Positions 7,564 to 17,760 of a stretch of 29,361 bases of DNA are shown here, in pieces. The first letter of the stretch is position 1. Each line of letters starts with the position of its first letter. This stretch comes from Acidimicrobiaceae bacterium (GTDB lineage Bacteria; Actinomycetota; Acidimicrobiia; Acidimicrobiales; Ilumatobacteraceae). A program made the position numbers and the translations under genes. Under the pieces are notes generated by a model, which was not told the origin of the DNA, searched no databases, and saw only the letters and a list, made by a program, of their open reading frames with translations. The stretch is taken from the NCBI GenBank assembly GCA_006515795.1, contig VFMC01000079.1, positions 1 to 29,361 of the forward strand. The letters are read 5' to 3'.

Positions 7564-8573
7564 ATGAAAGTCGACGGGGGCATCGGCACCGATCTGGACA
7601 AGGCCGGCACACAAGCCATCGAAGCCGAGGCCGCCGGCTACTCGGGTGTCTGGACCGCCGAGACGAGCCACGATCCGTTCTTCCCGCTGCTGCTAGCTGC
7701 CGAGCACACCGCGACACTCGAGCTCGGCACGTCGATCGCGGTGGCGTTCGCCCGCAACCCGATGACCCTCGCCAACATCGGCTGGGACCTCCAAGCGTTC
7801 TCGAACGGCCGCTTCATCCTCGGCCTCGGCAGCCAGATCAAGCCGCACATCACCAAGCGGTTCAGCATGGAGTGGAGCCACCCGGCGCCGCGGATGCGCG
7901 AGATGATCCTCGCGATCCGTGCCATCTGGGACACGTGGGAGAACGGCTCGCCGCTCGCGTTTACGACACGCACACGCTGATGACGCCGTTCTTCACCCCC
8001 GACCGCGCCGATCTGGCCGGGTTCGGGGTGCCGAAGGTCTTCCTGGCCGGCGTCGGCGAGCTGATGACGGAGGTGGCGGGCGAAGTGTGCGATGGGTTCA
8101 TCTGCCATGGCTTCACGACCGAGAGGTACCTCCGCGAAATCACCTTGCCCGCGCTCACCCGAGGTCGCGCCAAAGCTGGTAAGACGATGGAAGGATTCGA
8201 GATCATCGGGCCGAGCTTCGTCGTCACCGGTGGCAACGAAGCCGAGATGGAGGCCGCGGCCACCGGCACCCGCCAGCAGATCGCGTTCTACGGATCAACG
8301 CCCGCGTATCGCGGCGTGCTCGACATCCACGGTTGGGGAGGAATCCAAGACGAGCTGAACACCCTCTCCAAGCAGGGCAGATGGGCCGAGATGGGCCAGT
8401 TGATCGACGACGACATCCTCAACACCTTCGCCGTGGTCAGCGAACCCGAGGGGGTCGCCCCCGAGCTGCATCGCCGCTACGGCGATGTCATCCAGCGGAT
8501 CAGCTTCTACGCGCCGTACAAGACCGACCCGGCACGTTGGTCGAAGGTGCTCGCCGACCTCAAGGCATCGTGA
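7564..8573 (+). pseudogene. F420-dependent LLM-class oxidoreductase (TIGR03617-like), frameshifted
   Basis: The ATG at 7564 follows GGGGAG by 6 bases. Frame one encodes the start of a luciferase-like monooxygenase-class enzyme: AGYSGVWTAETSHDPFFPL, LELGTSIAVAFARNPMTLA, GRFILGLGSQIKPHI and MREMILAIRAIWDTWENGSPLAF. It breaks near 7960. The expected sequence FRG..Y is missing, and the other frame continues with VYDTHTLMTPFF, GVPKVFLAGVGELMTEVAGEV and IAFYGSTPAYRGVLDIHGWG to the TGA at 8571-8573. Restoring about 13 bases would give 341 codons, the normal size. Family members use coenzyme F420 for hydride transfer; the substrate here is unknown. The lesion may be a small deletion between GTT repeats. 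Confidence 0.8.
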
Positions 8574-8579
8574 CCACCC

Positions 8580-9454
8580 CTACCTGGCGAGGCGTTCGAG
8601 CTCCAGCGCAACGACCGCGGCGCTGTCCACCTCGGTGAGGATCGTCACCGAGCGACGCCCGCTCCACGGGCCTGCGGACTGTGCGTGGTGGGGGCGATGC
8701 ACGTGCTGTCGTGCACGTGGATGCCATCCAGACCGCCACCGGCCACGTGAAAGTCGCGGTAGAAGGGCAGGATCTTCGCGGCCAGTCGCGCCCGCGGGTT
8801 GTCGAGGGCGGCGATGCCGGCGATCTGCTCGCTCGACATGATCGTGCGCTCGGTGACATCGAGGCCACACATCACGATCGGGCAGTCGGCACCGAACACG
8901 AGATCTGCCGCCTCCGGATCGTTGATCACGTTGGCCTCGGCCGCCGGCGACGCGTTGCCACCGACGAACGCGTTACCACCCATGATGATCATCCCCGCCA
9001 GGCGTTGCGGTAGGTCTGGCTGCACCAGCAGCGCGAGCGCGACGTTGGTGAGCGGGCCGAGCGCCACCAGGGTGATCTCGCCGGGAGCGGCCATCACCTG
9101 ATCGATGATGAAGTGTGCCGCGTCGAGGGCCAGTGGACGGCGCGATGGTGCGGCCAACGGAACATCGGCCAGGCCGTTCACGCCGTGCACGAAGTCGGCG
9201 GGACCGCGGTACGGCATGGCCAGCGGGCGGGCAGCTCCCTGTGCCACCGGTACGTCGGCGCGCCTGGCGACGTCGAGGATCCTGATCGCGTTGTCGGTGC
9301 ACACCTCCACGTGCGCGTTGCCGAACACGGTGGTCAGTGCGACGACTTCGAGCTCGGGTGAGGCGAGTGCGTAGAAGATGGCCATCGCATCGTCGATGCC
9401 GGGATCTGTGTCGATGATGATCCGTTGCCGGAGCGTCGCTTCCGAGCCGACCAT
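8580..9454 (-). pseudogene. Inosine-uridine-type nucleoside hydrolase, frameshifted near the C-terminus
   Basis: The ATG at 9454 has a strong ribosome binding site (GAGGAGG, 7 bases). The protein opens with the calcium-binding signature DTDPGIDDAMA at about residues 15-25. It continues with the family segments ALGPLTNVALAL, IIMGGN and EANVINDPEAADLVF, and reaches VDGIHVHDSTCIA-like sequence near 8700. About 30 residues normally found here are absent. After about 8690 the tail resumes in another frame (GPWSGRRSVTILTEVDSAAVVALELERLAR), ending at TAG 8580-8582. The first frame alone ends at 8645 with an unrelated tail. The enzyme family cleaves ribonucleosides to base and ribose in purine or pyrimidine salvage. 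It converges on the F420 oxidoreductase with 6 bases between. Confidence 0.8.
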
Positions 9455-9557
9455 GGTTGTCCCTCCTCGACGGGTCAGCGCGCAACGCTACCGAAGCGAC
9501 GGCGAGTCAAACTGACCCACCAGCCCGGCTGTGACACCGATGGTGTAGGAACAGAGG

Positions 9558-12356
9558 GTGGCCATCTCCTGTGTCTACTGCGGCGGAAGTCATGCCGACG
9601 CCACTGGCGTTCGCGCCTGCTGGCAGCGAACCGAATCCGCACCCACGTCGGTCACCGGTGCCACGGTCGCTGTCGCGCCGACCCGCCGCGCCCTGGCAGA
9701 GGGCTTCGGGCCAGGCCCGGCCCTGCTCGGACGCAACGTCGTCATCCGTCCCGACCAGCCACCGCCGGCGGACTACAGCGGCGCGCTTCGACTGCCGGTC
9801 ACATCGAGCGACCTCGCCCATCCCGAGCAGGCCATCGCCGAGCTCCGCCGATCGGCGCTCTCGCGCCGGGCGCTGATGATCGAGCTCGAGGCCGAGGTCG
9901 CGCAAGCACTTGCCGCGCCGGAGACCACCTCCGCTCCCCCACACGAGCTGGGCCCACGCTTCGAGTTCCACCGCTCCACGCTCCACCACCTCGTGGTGTC
10001 CAACAGCGTCGACGCCACCGAGGCCGACGATCTGCGCTGGCCGCTGCTCGACCGGGCAATCGATCTCGGCGCCACGACGGTCGCCGACGGTCGCGGTGAC
10101 ATCGAGCTGCCCGACGGCAGCCGGGCGTGGCTCGATGGTGGGCCGATCCGCTTCACCGCGCCGATCGACGGCGTGCCGGTGCTGCACCGCATCGCCGTCG
10201 AACACGGCTCGCTCACCCCGTTCCGCTCCAACGACACCAGCGCCGATCTCGCCCCCGACCAGTTGGCCGCGGTGGTTCACGATGGTGGCGCGGCACGAAT
10301 CATCGCCCCGGCCGCCGAGCGGGCCCGACACCTCTTGCGTCAGTGGTGCCTCCCGGCCGGGCCGGTCAGCCTGGTGGCCTTCAACAAGCGGGCCCAGGAG
10401 GAGATGCGCGAGCGCACCACCGACATGCGCGAGCTTCAAGTGCGCACGCTGAACGCGATCGCGCTGGCGATCGTCAACGGCAGTGCTCCGTTCGCCGCGC
10501 AGCCGCGGCAACTGCAGACCATCGACGAGCCAGAGGTGCGCCGCATCATCGGCAAGCTGGTGAAGTTCCCGCGCAAGCGAAACGCCGACCCGGTTGCCAC
10601 CTGGATCGAGGCGCTGTCGCTGGCTCGACTAGGTCTGCGCGCGCCCGACCAGGTGGAGCAGATGTACGACGGCGAGGTCGATGGCTTCGCCGAGGTCTTG
10701 CCGCGGTACCGGCGCGAGCTCGAGCGATCGAACGCACTCGACTTCGACGAGCAGGTTCAGCGCGCCATCGAGGTGCTGCTCACCGACCCCGGCGCCCGCG
10801 CCGCAGCCCAGCGGGCATGTCGGATCATGCTCGTCGACGAGTTCCAAGACCTCACGCCGGCCCACCTGCTGCTGGTTCGCCTGCTCGCCGGGCCCGACGG
10901 TGCGGTGTTCGGTGTCGGCGACGACGACCAGACGATCTACGGCTACAACGGCGCCGAGCCGGAGTGGCTGATCGGCTTCGGCGCGTTGTTCCCCGGCGCG
11001 GGTGAGCATCCGCTCGAGGTGAACTACCGCTGTCCCGCCGACGTCGTGGCCGCCGCCGACATGCTGCTGCGCCACAACTCGCGGCGCGTGCAGAAGCAGA
11101 TCCGGCCGGCCAAGCACGCTGAGGGCCTCACGGTCGAATTGGGCGACACACCGGTCGCCACCACCGTTCGGCTGGTTCGCGAGTCGGTCGATGCCGGAAC
11201 ATCGACCAGCGACATCGCCGTGCTCACCAGGGTCAACTCGCTGCTCGTACCGGTGCAGGTGGCACTGGCCCAACTGAGCATCCCCACCATCGGTGGCGTC
11301 GGGCGCGAGTTCGCCGAGCGCACCGCGGTGCGAGCCGCCCTCGCGTGGTTGCGCTTGGCCAACGCCGACGGCTCGCTCGACGGAGGCGACCTCACCGAAG
11401 CGCTGCGGCGCCCATCGCGGCCGATGCACCCCAACATCGCCAACTGGGTGGCCGAGCAACGATCGATCGATGGCTTGCGCCGCCTCGCCGCCCGCATCAC
11501 CACCGAGCGCGACGCCCAGCGCGTCGACGAGTTCACCGACGACATCGAGCGGCTGCAGCGCATGGCTCGCACCCGCGGCACCACCGGCAGCCTGCTCGGC
11601 GCCCTGCGCGACTCGATGGGGTTGGCGTCGAGCATCGCCACCCTCGATGCCCATCGGCGGGGCATGAACCGAACTGCGCAGAACGACGACCTCACCGCCA
11701 TCGCCCAGCTCGCCGAGCTGCAGCCAGATCCCACCTTGTTCGAGGCCTGGCTGCGCGACGCGCTGAGTCGCGCGTGGAAGCCGAGTGGCGTCACCCTGGC
11801 CACCGTGCACCGGGTGAAGGGCCAGGAGTGGCCGCTCGTGGTGGTGCACCACGCCGCCGCCGATCAGTTCCCGCATCGGCTCGCCGACGACGTCGAGGAG
11901 GAACGACGCGTCTTTCACGTGGCGATCACCCGGGCCAGCCGCCGATTGCACATCGTCGCCGACACCGCGCCGTCGCCGTTCATCGCCGAGCTCTTCAACG
12001 AGCCACCGAAGCTTCCAGCAGCAGTGCCTGGCCGGCTCGCCGGCCCCACTGTTGTCGAGCCGGCGCGCAAGCCGTTCGCGGGCAAGCCCGGCCACGGGCT
12101 CACCGCCGAGCAGGCGAAGTTGTTCGACGAGCTACGCGCCGTTCGCCGACACCTGGCCGCCGGCAAGCCGGCCTACATCGTCTTCTCCGACGCGGTGCTG
12201 CACGACATCGCCGTGATCAGGCCGGCCACCTTGGCCGACTTGGCGCGGGTGAAGGGCATCGGTCCGAGCAAGCTCGATCAATACGGGGCCGCAATCCTGG
12301 CCGTCGTCGAGTCAGCCGCACCCGAATCAGCTGCACCCGAATCAGCTGCACCCGAA

Positions 12357-12368
<12 letters not shown>
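9558..12368 (+). CDS. UvrD/PcrA-like DNA helicase with HRDC-like tail; P-loop missing
   Basis: The 936-residue protein starts with a Cys/His cluster (C5, C8, H12, C21) resembling a zinc ribbon. Superfamily 1 helicase motifs follow: Q motif TSADLAPDQLAAV, DEFQD at 427-431, VGDDDQTIYGYNGAEP, VNYRCP, ATVHRVKGQEWPLVVV near 745-760 and EEERRVFHVAITRASRRLH near 780. The C-terminus is HRDC-like (LFDELRAVRRHLAAGKPAYIVF and LARVKGIGPSKLDQYG), then an ESAAP repeat. The Walker A motif (GxGKT) should stand between RIIAPA and ERARHLL, around residues 251-254. It is absent, an in-frame loss of about 8-9 codons at 10308-10319. Without it the enzyme could not bind ATP normally. The start is GTG 9558; AGGA lies 7-8 bases upstream. 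Confidence 0.85.
12309..12362 (+). repeat. 15-base tandem repeat encoding ESAAP
   Basis: The unit GAATCAGCTGCACCC occurs twice exactly, with a close variant before it and a partial copy after it. It encodes ESAAP units at the extreme C-terminus of the helicase. The repeat is in frame, so copy-number change would only lengthen or shorten the tail. Confidence 0.8.
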
Positions 12369-13409
<1,041 letters not shown>

Positions 13410-13464
13410 CTCTCCATCGTTGCATCTCGAACGACTGGCGCCAGCAGTCGCCTGCGGCCGGGTG

Positions 13465-13718
13465 CTACTTGATCGTCACCGCGTTGGGGAGGAACACCTC
13501 GTGGGCCGGGTGAAAGGTAACCTGTGGCTCGACGTTCACGCCGACCTGCGCCATCGCCGGCCCGAGTCGATCCTGGCCGAAGGCGCCGAAGGCCTCTTCG
13601 CTCTCCCATGCGTCGAGGTTGTGGTTGTCGTCCTGTCCAGCCATCCGCAAGCTGCGCGAACGGCGTCGTACTGGCTCGGGTTGACACCCGGAAGAACTAC
13701 ATGGGCGATGACAGCCAT
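13465..13718 (-). pseudogene. Small dimeric alpha/beta-barrel-like protein, frameshifted
   Basis: The ATG at 13718 follows AAGGAG by 6 bases, a strong ribosome binding site. The first frame gives MAVIAHVVLPGVNPSQYDAV and RAACGWL, then loses sense near 13640. Another frame resumes with DDNHNLDAWESEEAF, then GAFGQDRLGPAMAQVG and FHPAHEVFLPNAVTIK, ending at TAG 13465-13467. The two halves fit a single small protein of about 95 residues of the ferredoxin-like dimeric alpha/beta-barrel type (distantly like antibiotic-biosynthesis monooxygenases), with about 11-16 residues missing. The missing length must be 3n+1 bases. Function is unknown. The family call rests on the general pattern and is tentative, but the lesion is clear because each half is coherent in its own frame. 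Confidence 0.6.
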
Positions 13719-13739
13719 CGGGCTCTCCTTGAGTCGAGG

Positions 13740-13753
13740 CCAGCGGTCGCTGG
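13740..13753. promoter_or_regulatory. Inverted repeat in a divergent intergenic region
   Basis: CCAGCGGTCGCTGG has perfect 6-base arms around GT. It lies in the 119-base space between the divergent barrel-protein and acetyltransferase genes and could be an operator. No binding protein is suggested by the sequence. Confidence 0.3.
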
Positions 13754-13837
13754 CATCGCGTTGTTCGCCACCGCCGATCGAACGGATCACGAAAGTGCGG
13801 CCGCAGCACCACGACGAACGAGCCAGACTGGCGGGCG

Positions 13838-14350
13838 ATGACGATCTCACCTTCCACGATCCTCACTGCCCGGCTCCGGCTGACGCCGTTGGTCGTCGAC
13901 GACGCGGACGCGATGGTGACGGTGCTGGGCGACGCGCGCATGTACGAGTTCACCGGCGGCGCCCCTCTTTCGCTCGACGACCTTCGTGACCGCTATGGCC
14001 AACTGGTCGGTGGGCGTTCGGCGGACGGCGCCGAGCTCTGGTTCAACTGGATCGTCCGCCTCGACTCCGATGGTTCGGTGGTCGGCGCGATGCAGGCGAC
14101 CGTCAGTGCCACGGGGTCGTCCGCCGAGGTGGCCTGGGAGGTCGGAGTCGCCTGGCAGCGGCGCGGATTCGCGTCCGAAGCTGCCGCCGGGATCGTGGAG
14201 TGGCTGGTCGACGAGGGTGTCGACCAGGTCAGAGCATCCATCCATCCCGGACATCACGCGTCGATCAAGGTCGCTGCGAAGTGTGGATTTTCTCCGACGG
14301 CCGAGACGATCGAAGGGGAAACCGTCTGGTTGCGGACTGTTTTTCGCTGA
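13838..14350 (+). CDS. GNAT-family N-acetyltransferase
   Basis: The 170-residue protein begins ILTARLRLTPLVVDDADAMV, the usual opening of RimJ/RimL-like acetyltransferases. The acetyl-CoA pyrophosphate-binding region is VGVAWQRRGFASEAAAGIVEWL at about residues 106-127 (Q/RxxGxA/G pattern). It ends with HHASIKVAAKCGFSPTAE, the common family C-terminal helix and strand. It transfers an acetyl group from acetyl-CoA to an amine on a protein N-terminus or small molecule; the substrate is unknown. No clear ribosome binding site precedes the ATG. It is divergent from the barrel-protein gene and 104 bases upstream of the GGDEF-EAL gene. Confidence 0.85.
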   Translation: MTISPSTILTARLRLTPLVVDDADAMVTVLGDARMYEFTGGAPLSLDDLRDRYGQLVGGRSADGAELWFNWIVRLDSDGSVVGAMQATVSATGSSAEVAWEVGVAWQRRGFASEAAAGIVEWLVDEGVDQVRASIHPGHHASIKVAAKCGFSPTAETIEGETVWLRTVFR

Positions 14351-14379
14351 GCGCTACCACGCGGCGCCGGCCGACGGCC

Positions 14380-14406
14380 TCAAGTCGACCGATATCCGGC
14401 CGAAAA
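14380..14406 (+). promoter_or_regulatory. Sigma-28 (FliA/SigD)-like promoter of the GGDEF-EAL gene
   Basis: TCAAGTCG (14380-14387), 11 bases, then GCCGAAAA (14399-14406). The flagellar sigma-28 consensus is TAAAGTTT-N11-GCCGATAA, so the -10 half matches at 7 of 8 positions, the -35 half at its core, and the spacing exactly. Transcription would begin about 40 bases before the ATG at 14455. Confidence 0.5.
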
Positions 14407-14421
14407 CATCGGAGCAGCGAA

Positions 14422-14435
14422 GGGCGCCAGCGCCC
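14422..14435 (+). other. 5'-UTR hairpin before the GGDEF-EAL gene
   Basis: GGGCGC (14422-14427) and GCGCCC (14430-14435) are complementary, giving a stable small hairpin 19 bases before the ATG and next to GTGGGCGGA, which may serve as ribosome binding site. It does not match the known c-di-GMP riboswitch classes by eye. Confidence 0.3.
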
Positions 14436-14454
14436 AAGCCAGTGGGCGGACCCT

Positions 14455-16830
14455 ATGGAGATCACAAGCCAACTCGAACCACGCCGGCGCCGGTCGGATT
14501 GGTTCGCGACCGGCACCAGGAGCGATGTCCGTACCTGGCTGCGCGGTCTTGCGGTAGCGATCGTGGCGTTGGCCGTCGTCGAAGTGGCGATCCGCCATGG
14601 GGTGCCCGCCCGGTCTGGCGCCGCCGCGGCTGACTCGCCGGGTTGGCTGCACAGCGCGGCGATGGGCGCTCCCGCGATCTTGCTGTTCGTGCGCGCCGCC
14701 CACGGTTCGGGTCGCGCCGCGGCCAGCCGGCTCGCATGGTTCGCCCTCGCAATCGGGGTGCTGATCCGCGCCGGCGCAACCTTGCTCGAACACCACGTGG
14801 ACGGTGCAGAGGTGATCGGGGTCAGCGATCTCGCGATGATGTCGTCGTATGTCGCGCTCGCGATCGGCGTGGCCATGCTCACCCAACGGCACGGTCACGA
14901 AGGGCTGCGCAGCGTGCGCCTCGACGGCATGATCACGGTGCTAAGCCTCGGAGCGGCGGGCAGCGCGTTGTGGTTCGATGCCATCCTCGAGGTTTCGGGT
15001 GACCCACTCGTCGTGCTGGTCGCTCTTGCCTACCCGTTGTTCGACGTAGCGCTCCTGGTCCTCGTCCTCTCCGGACTCGCGCCGCACCGCTACCGACCCA
15101 CCGTGTCGCTGTCGCTGCTGAGTCTCGGCGTGGTCGGGCTCACCGTGGCCGACTCGATCCACCTCCAGAACGTCGCCGTCGGGGCGCTCGGATCAGAGCT
15201 CTGGCTGCAGGACGCTTGGCTGATCGGCTCCGTGCTCTTCGGGATCGCATCGTGGGCGCCAACCGAACCGCTCGCTGTGCGACCCGACGAGGCCAACGCT
15301 GGAATCAGCGCCGTCCCGATCGTGTTCGCACTCCTGGCCATCGCCGTGCTCGGCGTGGGAATCGACAACGACGTGAACGTGTTCGCTTCGCTGTTGGCAC
15401 TGGCCGCCGTGTCGCTGGTGATCCTCCGCACCGCGTTGACCGTGCACGAGCTGCGGCACACCAACGAGATATCGATCCTCGCCCGCACCGACGAGCTGAC
15501 CTCGCTCACCAACCGGCGCGGCTTCCTGGAAGGTCTCGACCGGCTTCTCGACGTGAGCCCAGGCCGCCTGGCCGTGATGGTGCTCGACCTCGACGGGTTC
15601 AAGGACGTGAACGACTCGCTCGGCCACCACGCCGGCGACACCCTGCTCCAGCTCGTGGCCGATCGGTTCCGTGCCTGCGTCGGCACCGCCAGTCTGCTCG
15701 CCCGCCTCGGCGGCGACGAGTTCGGGGTGGTCAGCGTCGTGAACGACCAGTCCATGGCACTGGCGCTTGCCGGCGCGCTGCGGAACACGCTCGACGAACC
15801 ATTCGTCGTCGAGGGGGTGACCGTGCGCGTCGGGGCGTCGTTCGGGGTGGCGTTGTACCCATCGCACGGCAAGACCCGGTCGGCTGTCCTGCGCTGCGCC
15901 GACGTGGCCATGTACGACGCGAAGCGGTCGCAGGCCGGCATCGCCGTTTACCGGCCCACCATCGACTTCAACACCCGTGATCACCTTCAGCTGCTCACCG
16001 ACTTCCGGCGGGCGATCGACGAGCAGCACCTCACGCTGCACTACCAGCCGAAGGTGAACCTGCACGACGGCCTGATCATCGGCTCCGAGGCGTTGGTGCG
16101 CTGGCAGCATCCCACCCGCGGGCTGCTCTTCCCCGACGTGTTCGTTCCTGTCGCCGAGCGGGCGGGGATGATACCGGCACTCACCCGCACAGTGCTTGCG
16201 CAGGCGATCTCGTACCACGCCGAACGGTTCCCGGATCTCAGTGTGAGCGTCAACATCTCCCATCGGGATCTCGTCGACGACGGGCTGCCGGTGTACATCG
16301 GCGATCTGCTCGACATCTACCGCTTCAGCGCCGCCCAGCTGACGTTGGAGATCACCGAGACCGCGCTCGCCAACGATCCGTTCCGCGCGGCACGGGCGAT
16401 CACCAACCTGCGCAGTGCCGGCATCAAGATCTCGATCGACGACTTCGGCGTCGGCTACTCGTCGATGGCGCGTCTGCTCGAGCTCCCTGTCGACGAGGTG
16501 AAGATCGACAAATCGTTCGTCATCGCCATGCAGCAGGACCGGCGAGCAGTGGCGATCATCAAGTCGACGGTGGAGCTGGCGAAGGCTCTCGACCTCCACG
16601 TGGTTGCCGAGGGGATCGAGAACCTCGAGGTCTTCAAGGAGATCGCCAGGGCCGGCGTGCACGTGGCGCAGGGCTACTTCGTGTCGCGGGCGCTGACCGG
16701 CGACGACTTCGCGAACTTCCTCGGCAGCTGCCTTCCTGGCGGCGCGACAGCAGCCGACACGCTGCAGATGTCGGCCGCGAACTACGCGCCGGAGACCAAG
16801 CCGTACCTGCCTCAGGGGCGCGTCGGCTGA
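14455..16830 (+). CDS. Membrane-bound GGDEF-EAL protein (cyclic-di-GMP turnover)
   Basis: The 791-residue protein has roughly nine or ten membrane helices in its first ~335 residues. A diguanylate cyclase domain follows, beginning ILARTDELTSLTNRRGFLEG and containing an intact GGDEF (419-423). The phosphodiesterase domain has EAL at 545-547 (SEALVRWQHP), EITETAL, DDFGVGYSS near 662 and QGYFVSRAL, so both catalytic signatures look intact. Such proteins make or break cyclic-di-GMP at the membrane; which activity dominates cannot be read. The inhibitory RxxD site five residues before GGDEF is not present (sequence SLLARLGGDEF). The sigma-28-like promoter upstream links it to motility control. The ATG at 14455 is the first methionine before the basic, then hydrophobic N-terminus. 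Confidence 0.9.
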   Translation: MEITSQLEPRRRRSDWFATGTRSDVRTWLRGLAVAIVALAVVEVAIRHGVPARSGAAAADSPGWLHSAAMGAPAILLFVRAAHGSGRAAASRLAWFALAIGVLIRAGATLLEHHVDGAEVIGVSDLAMMSSYVALAIGVAMLTQRHGHEGLRSVRLDGMITVLSLGAAGSALWFDAILEVSGDPLVVLVALAYPLFDVALLVLVLSGLAPHRYRPTVSLSLLSLGVVGLTVADSIHLQNVAVGALGSELWLQDAWLIGSVLFGIASWAPTEPLAVRPDEANAGISAVPIVFALLAIAVLGVGIDNDVNVFASLLALAAVSLVILRTALTVHELRHTNEISILARTDELTSLTNRRGFLEGLDRLLDVSPGRLAVMVLDLDGFKDVNDSLGHHAGDTLLQLVADRFRACVGTASLLARLGGDEFGVVSVVNDQSMALALAGALRNTLDEPFVVEGVTVRVGASFGVALYPSHGKTRSAVLRCADVAMYDAKRSQAGIAVYRPTIDFNTRDHLQLLTDFRRAIDEQHLTLHYQPKVNLHDGLIIGSEALVRWQHPTRGLLFPDVFVPVAERAGMIPALTRTVLAQAISYHAERFPDLSVSVNISHRDLVDDGLPVYIGDLLDIYRFSAAQLTLEITETALANDPFRAARAITNLRSAGIKISIDDFGVGYSSMARLLELPVDEVKIDKSFVIAMQQDRRAVAIIKSTVELAKALDLHVVAEGIENLEVFKEIARAGVHVAQGYFVSRALTGDDFANFLGSCLPGGATAADTLQMSAANYAPETKPYLPQGRVG

Positions 16831-16885
16831 CGAGAATCAACCGACACGTCGGCATGGCTGGCCGGAAGGAAGGGTCGGGCAGGCG

Positions 16886-16891
16886 TAAGGT
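16886..16891 (+). promoter_or_regulatory. Putative -10 element before the secreted unknown
   Basis: TAAGGT lies 8 bases before the ATG at 16900. It fits the leaderless pattern of this window; no -35 element was identified. Confidence 0.3.
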
Positions 16892-16899
16892 GCACCGGA

Positions 16900-17734
16900 A
16901 TGGGACGCCGTCGCGTGCTCGCCGGCAGCATCGTGTTGGTCATCGCCGTCGGCGCCGTCGCCGCTCGCCCCTACTTCGCCGGACGCGGCGTGACCACGGT
17001 CGTGCCGTTGGACGAGCTGCAACGCAGGTACCAAGAGGCCGCCTCGGCGACGATCGCCACATCGACAGCAGCCACCTCGCCGGAGCGCGGGCGATACGAC
17101 AGAGCCTTCCGGCCCGACCGCGACGGCGCGGCTGCCGAGGCCAGGTGTGTACGTGTACACCACCTCGGGCGGCGACTCGGTGGACGCGCTCAGCGGCGAC
17201 CACCACCAGTATCCGACCACGACGGCGATCACGGTGACACTGTCGGGCTGCGGCGTGCTACAGCGATGGGACGCAGCCGTGGAGAGGTGGCAGCAGTGGA
17301 CCCGGTGCATCGCTGGGGACGGCATCGCCCAGACCGACCGCACGAACTACGGCCAGTTCTTCGGGGTTGGCCAGACAGACGCTTACGACTGCGACGGCGA
17401 GCCCCGTCCGGTGACTGGGTCGCCCGGAGAGACGTGGTCGTTCACATGCCGCCACGTCGGAGATGAAGAGCTGGAGATCGTGAGCGGCACCGTGATCGGC
17501 ATCGAGGCTCGCGAGGTGGACGGTGTCTCCGTCGAAACGCTGCACGTACGGCTCGTGATCGACCCTGGCACCTCGAACGACTCGCAGGTGACCGACAGCT
17601 GGTACCTCCTCGGCTCCGATCTGCTGATCGCCCAAACCGAAGCGAACGCCACGACGGAATCGACGGTGGTCGGCGAAGTGCACTACGTCGAGCAGTACAA
17701 GATCGAGCTGACCTCGCTCGAGCCGCTCGCCTGA
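16900..17734 (+). pseudogene. Secreted or anchored protein of unknown function, frameshifted
   Basis: The first frame encodes MGRRRVLAGSIVLVIAVGAVAA, an N-terminal signal or anchor helix, then VPLDELQRRYQEAAS and a Thr/Ser-rich linker. Coherent sequence is lost near 17080-17095. A second frame then reads TTEPSGPTATARLPRPGVYVY, and TSGGDSVDALSGDHHQYPTT follows. It continues to the end YKIELTSLEPLA at 17734. The second part has paired cysteines (SGCGV and RC, DCDGE and FTCRH) suited to an extracytoplasmic protein, and beta-strand-like sequence. It resembles conserved actinobacterial hypothetical proteins; no function is known to me. Because the join falls in a low-complexity linker, the missing length cannot be judged, but it must be 3n+2 bases (or an insertion of 3n+1). 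Confidence 0.6.
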
Positions 17735-17760
17735 CACCCGCCGCCTCAGGCGAGCTCGAG
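17717..17760. terminator. Bidirectional stem-loop containing both convergent stop codons
   Basis: CTCGCCTGA (17726-17734) and TCAGGCGAG (17746-17754) form a perfect 9-bp stem around an 11-base loop. CTCGAG at 17717-17722 and 17755-17760 can extend it past a CCG bulge. Each arm encodes Leu-Ala-stop for one of the two convergent genes. There is no long T-tract. Confidence 0.6.

Noticed and set aside
10629..12095. 488-codon minus-strand frame opposite the helicase
   Set aside because: It is rich in Gly, Val, His and Gln without domain motifs, typical of a shadow of a GC-rich gene; the plus strand carries helicase motifs.
14351..14454. Cyclic-di-GMP riboswitch before the GGDEF-EAL gene
   Set aside because: The leader has a small GC hairpin but none of the conserved GEMM-I or GEMM-II core bases; a sigma-28-like promoter explains the conserved-looking part.
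15193..16662. 489-codon minus-strand frame opposite the GGDEF-EAL gene
   Set aside because: The plus strand has intact catalytic motifs over the same bases; the antisense product is low-complexity.
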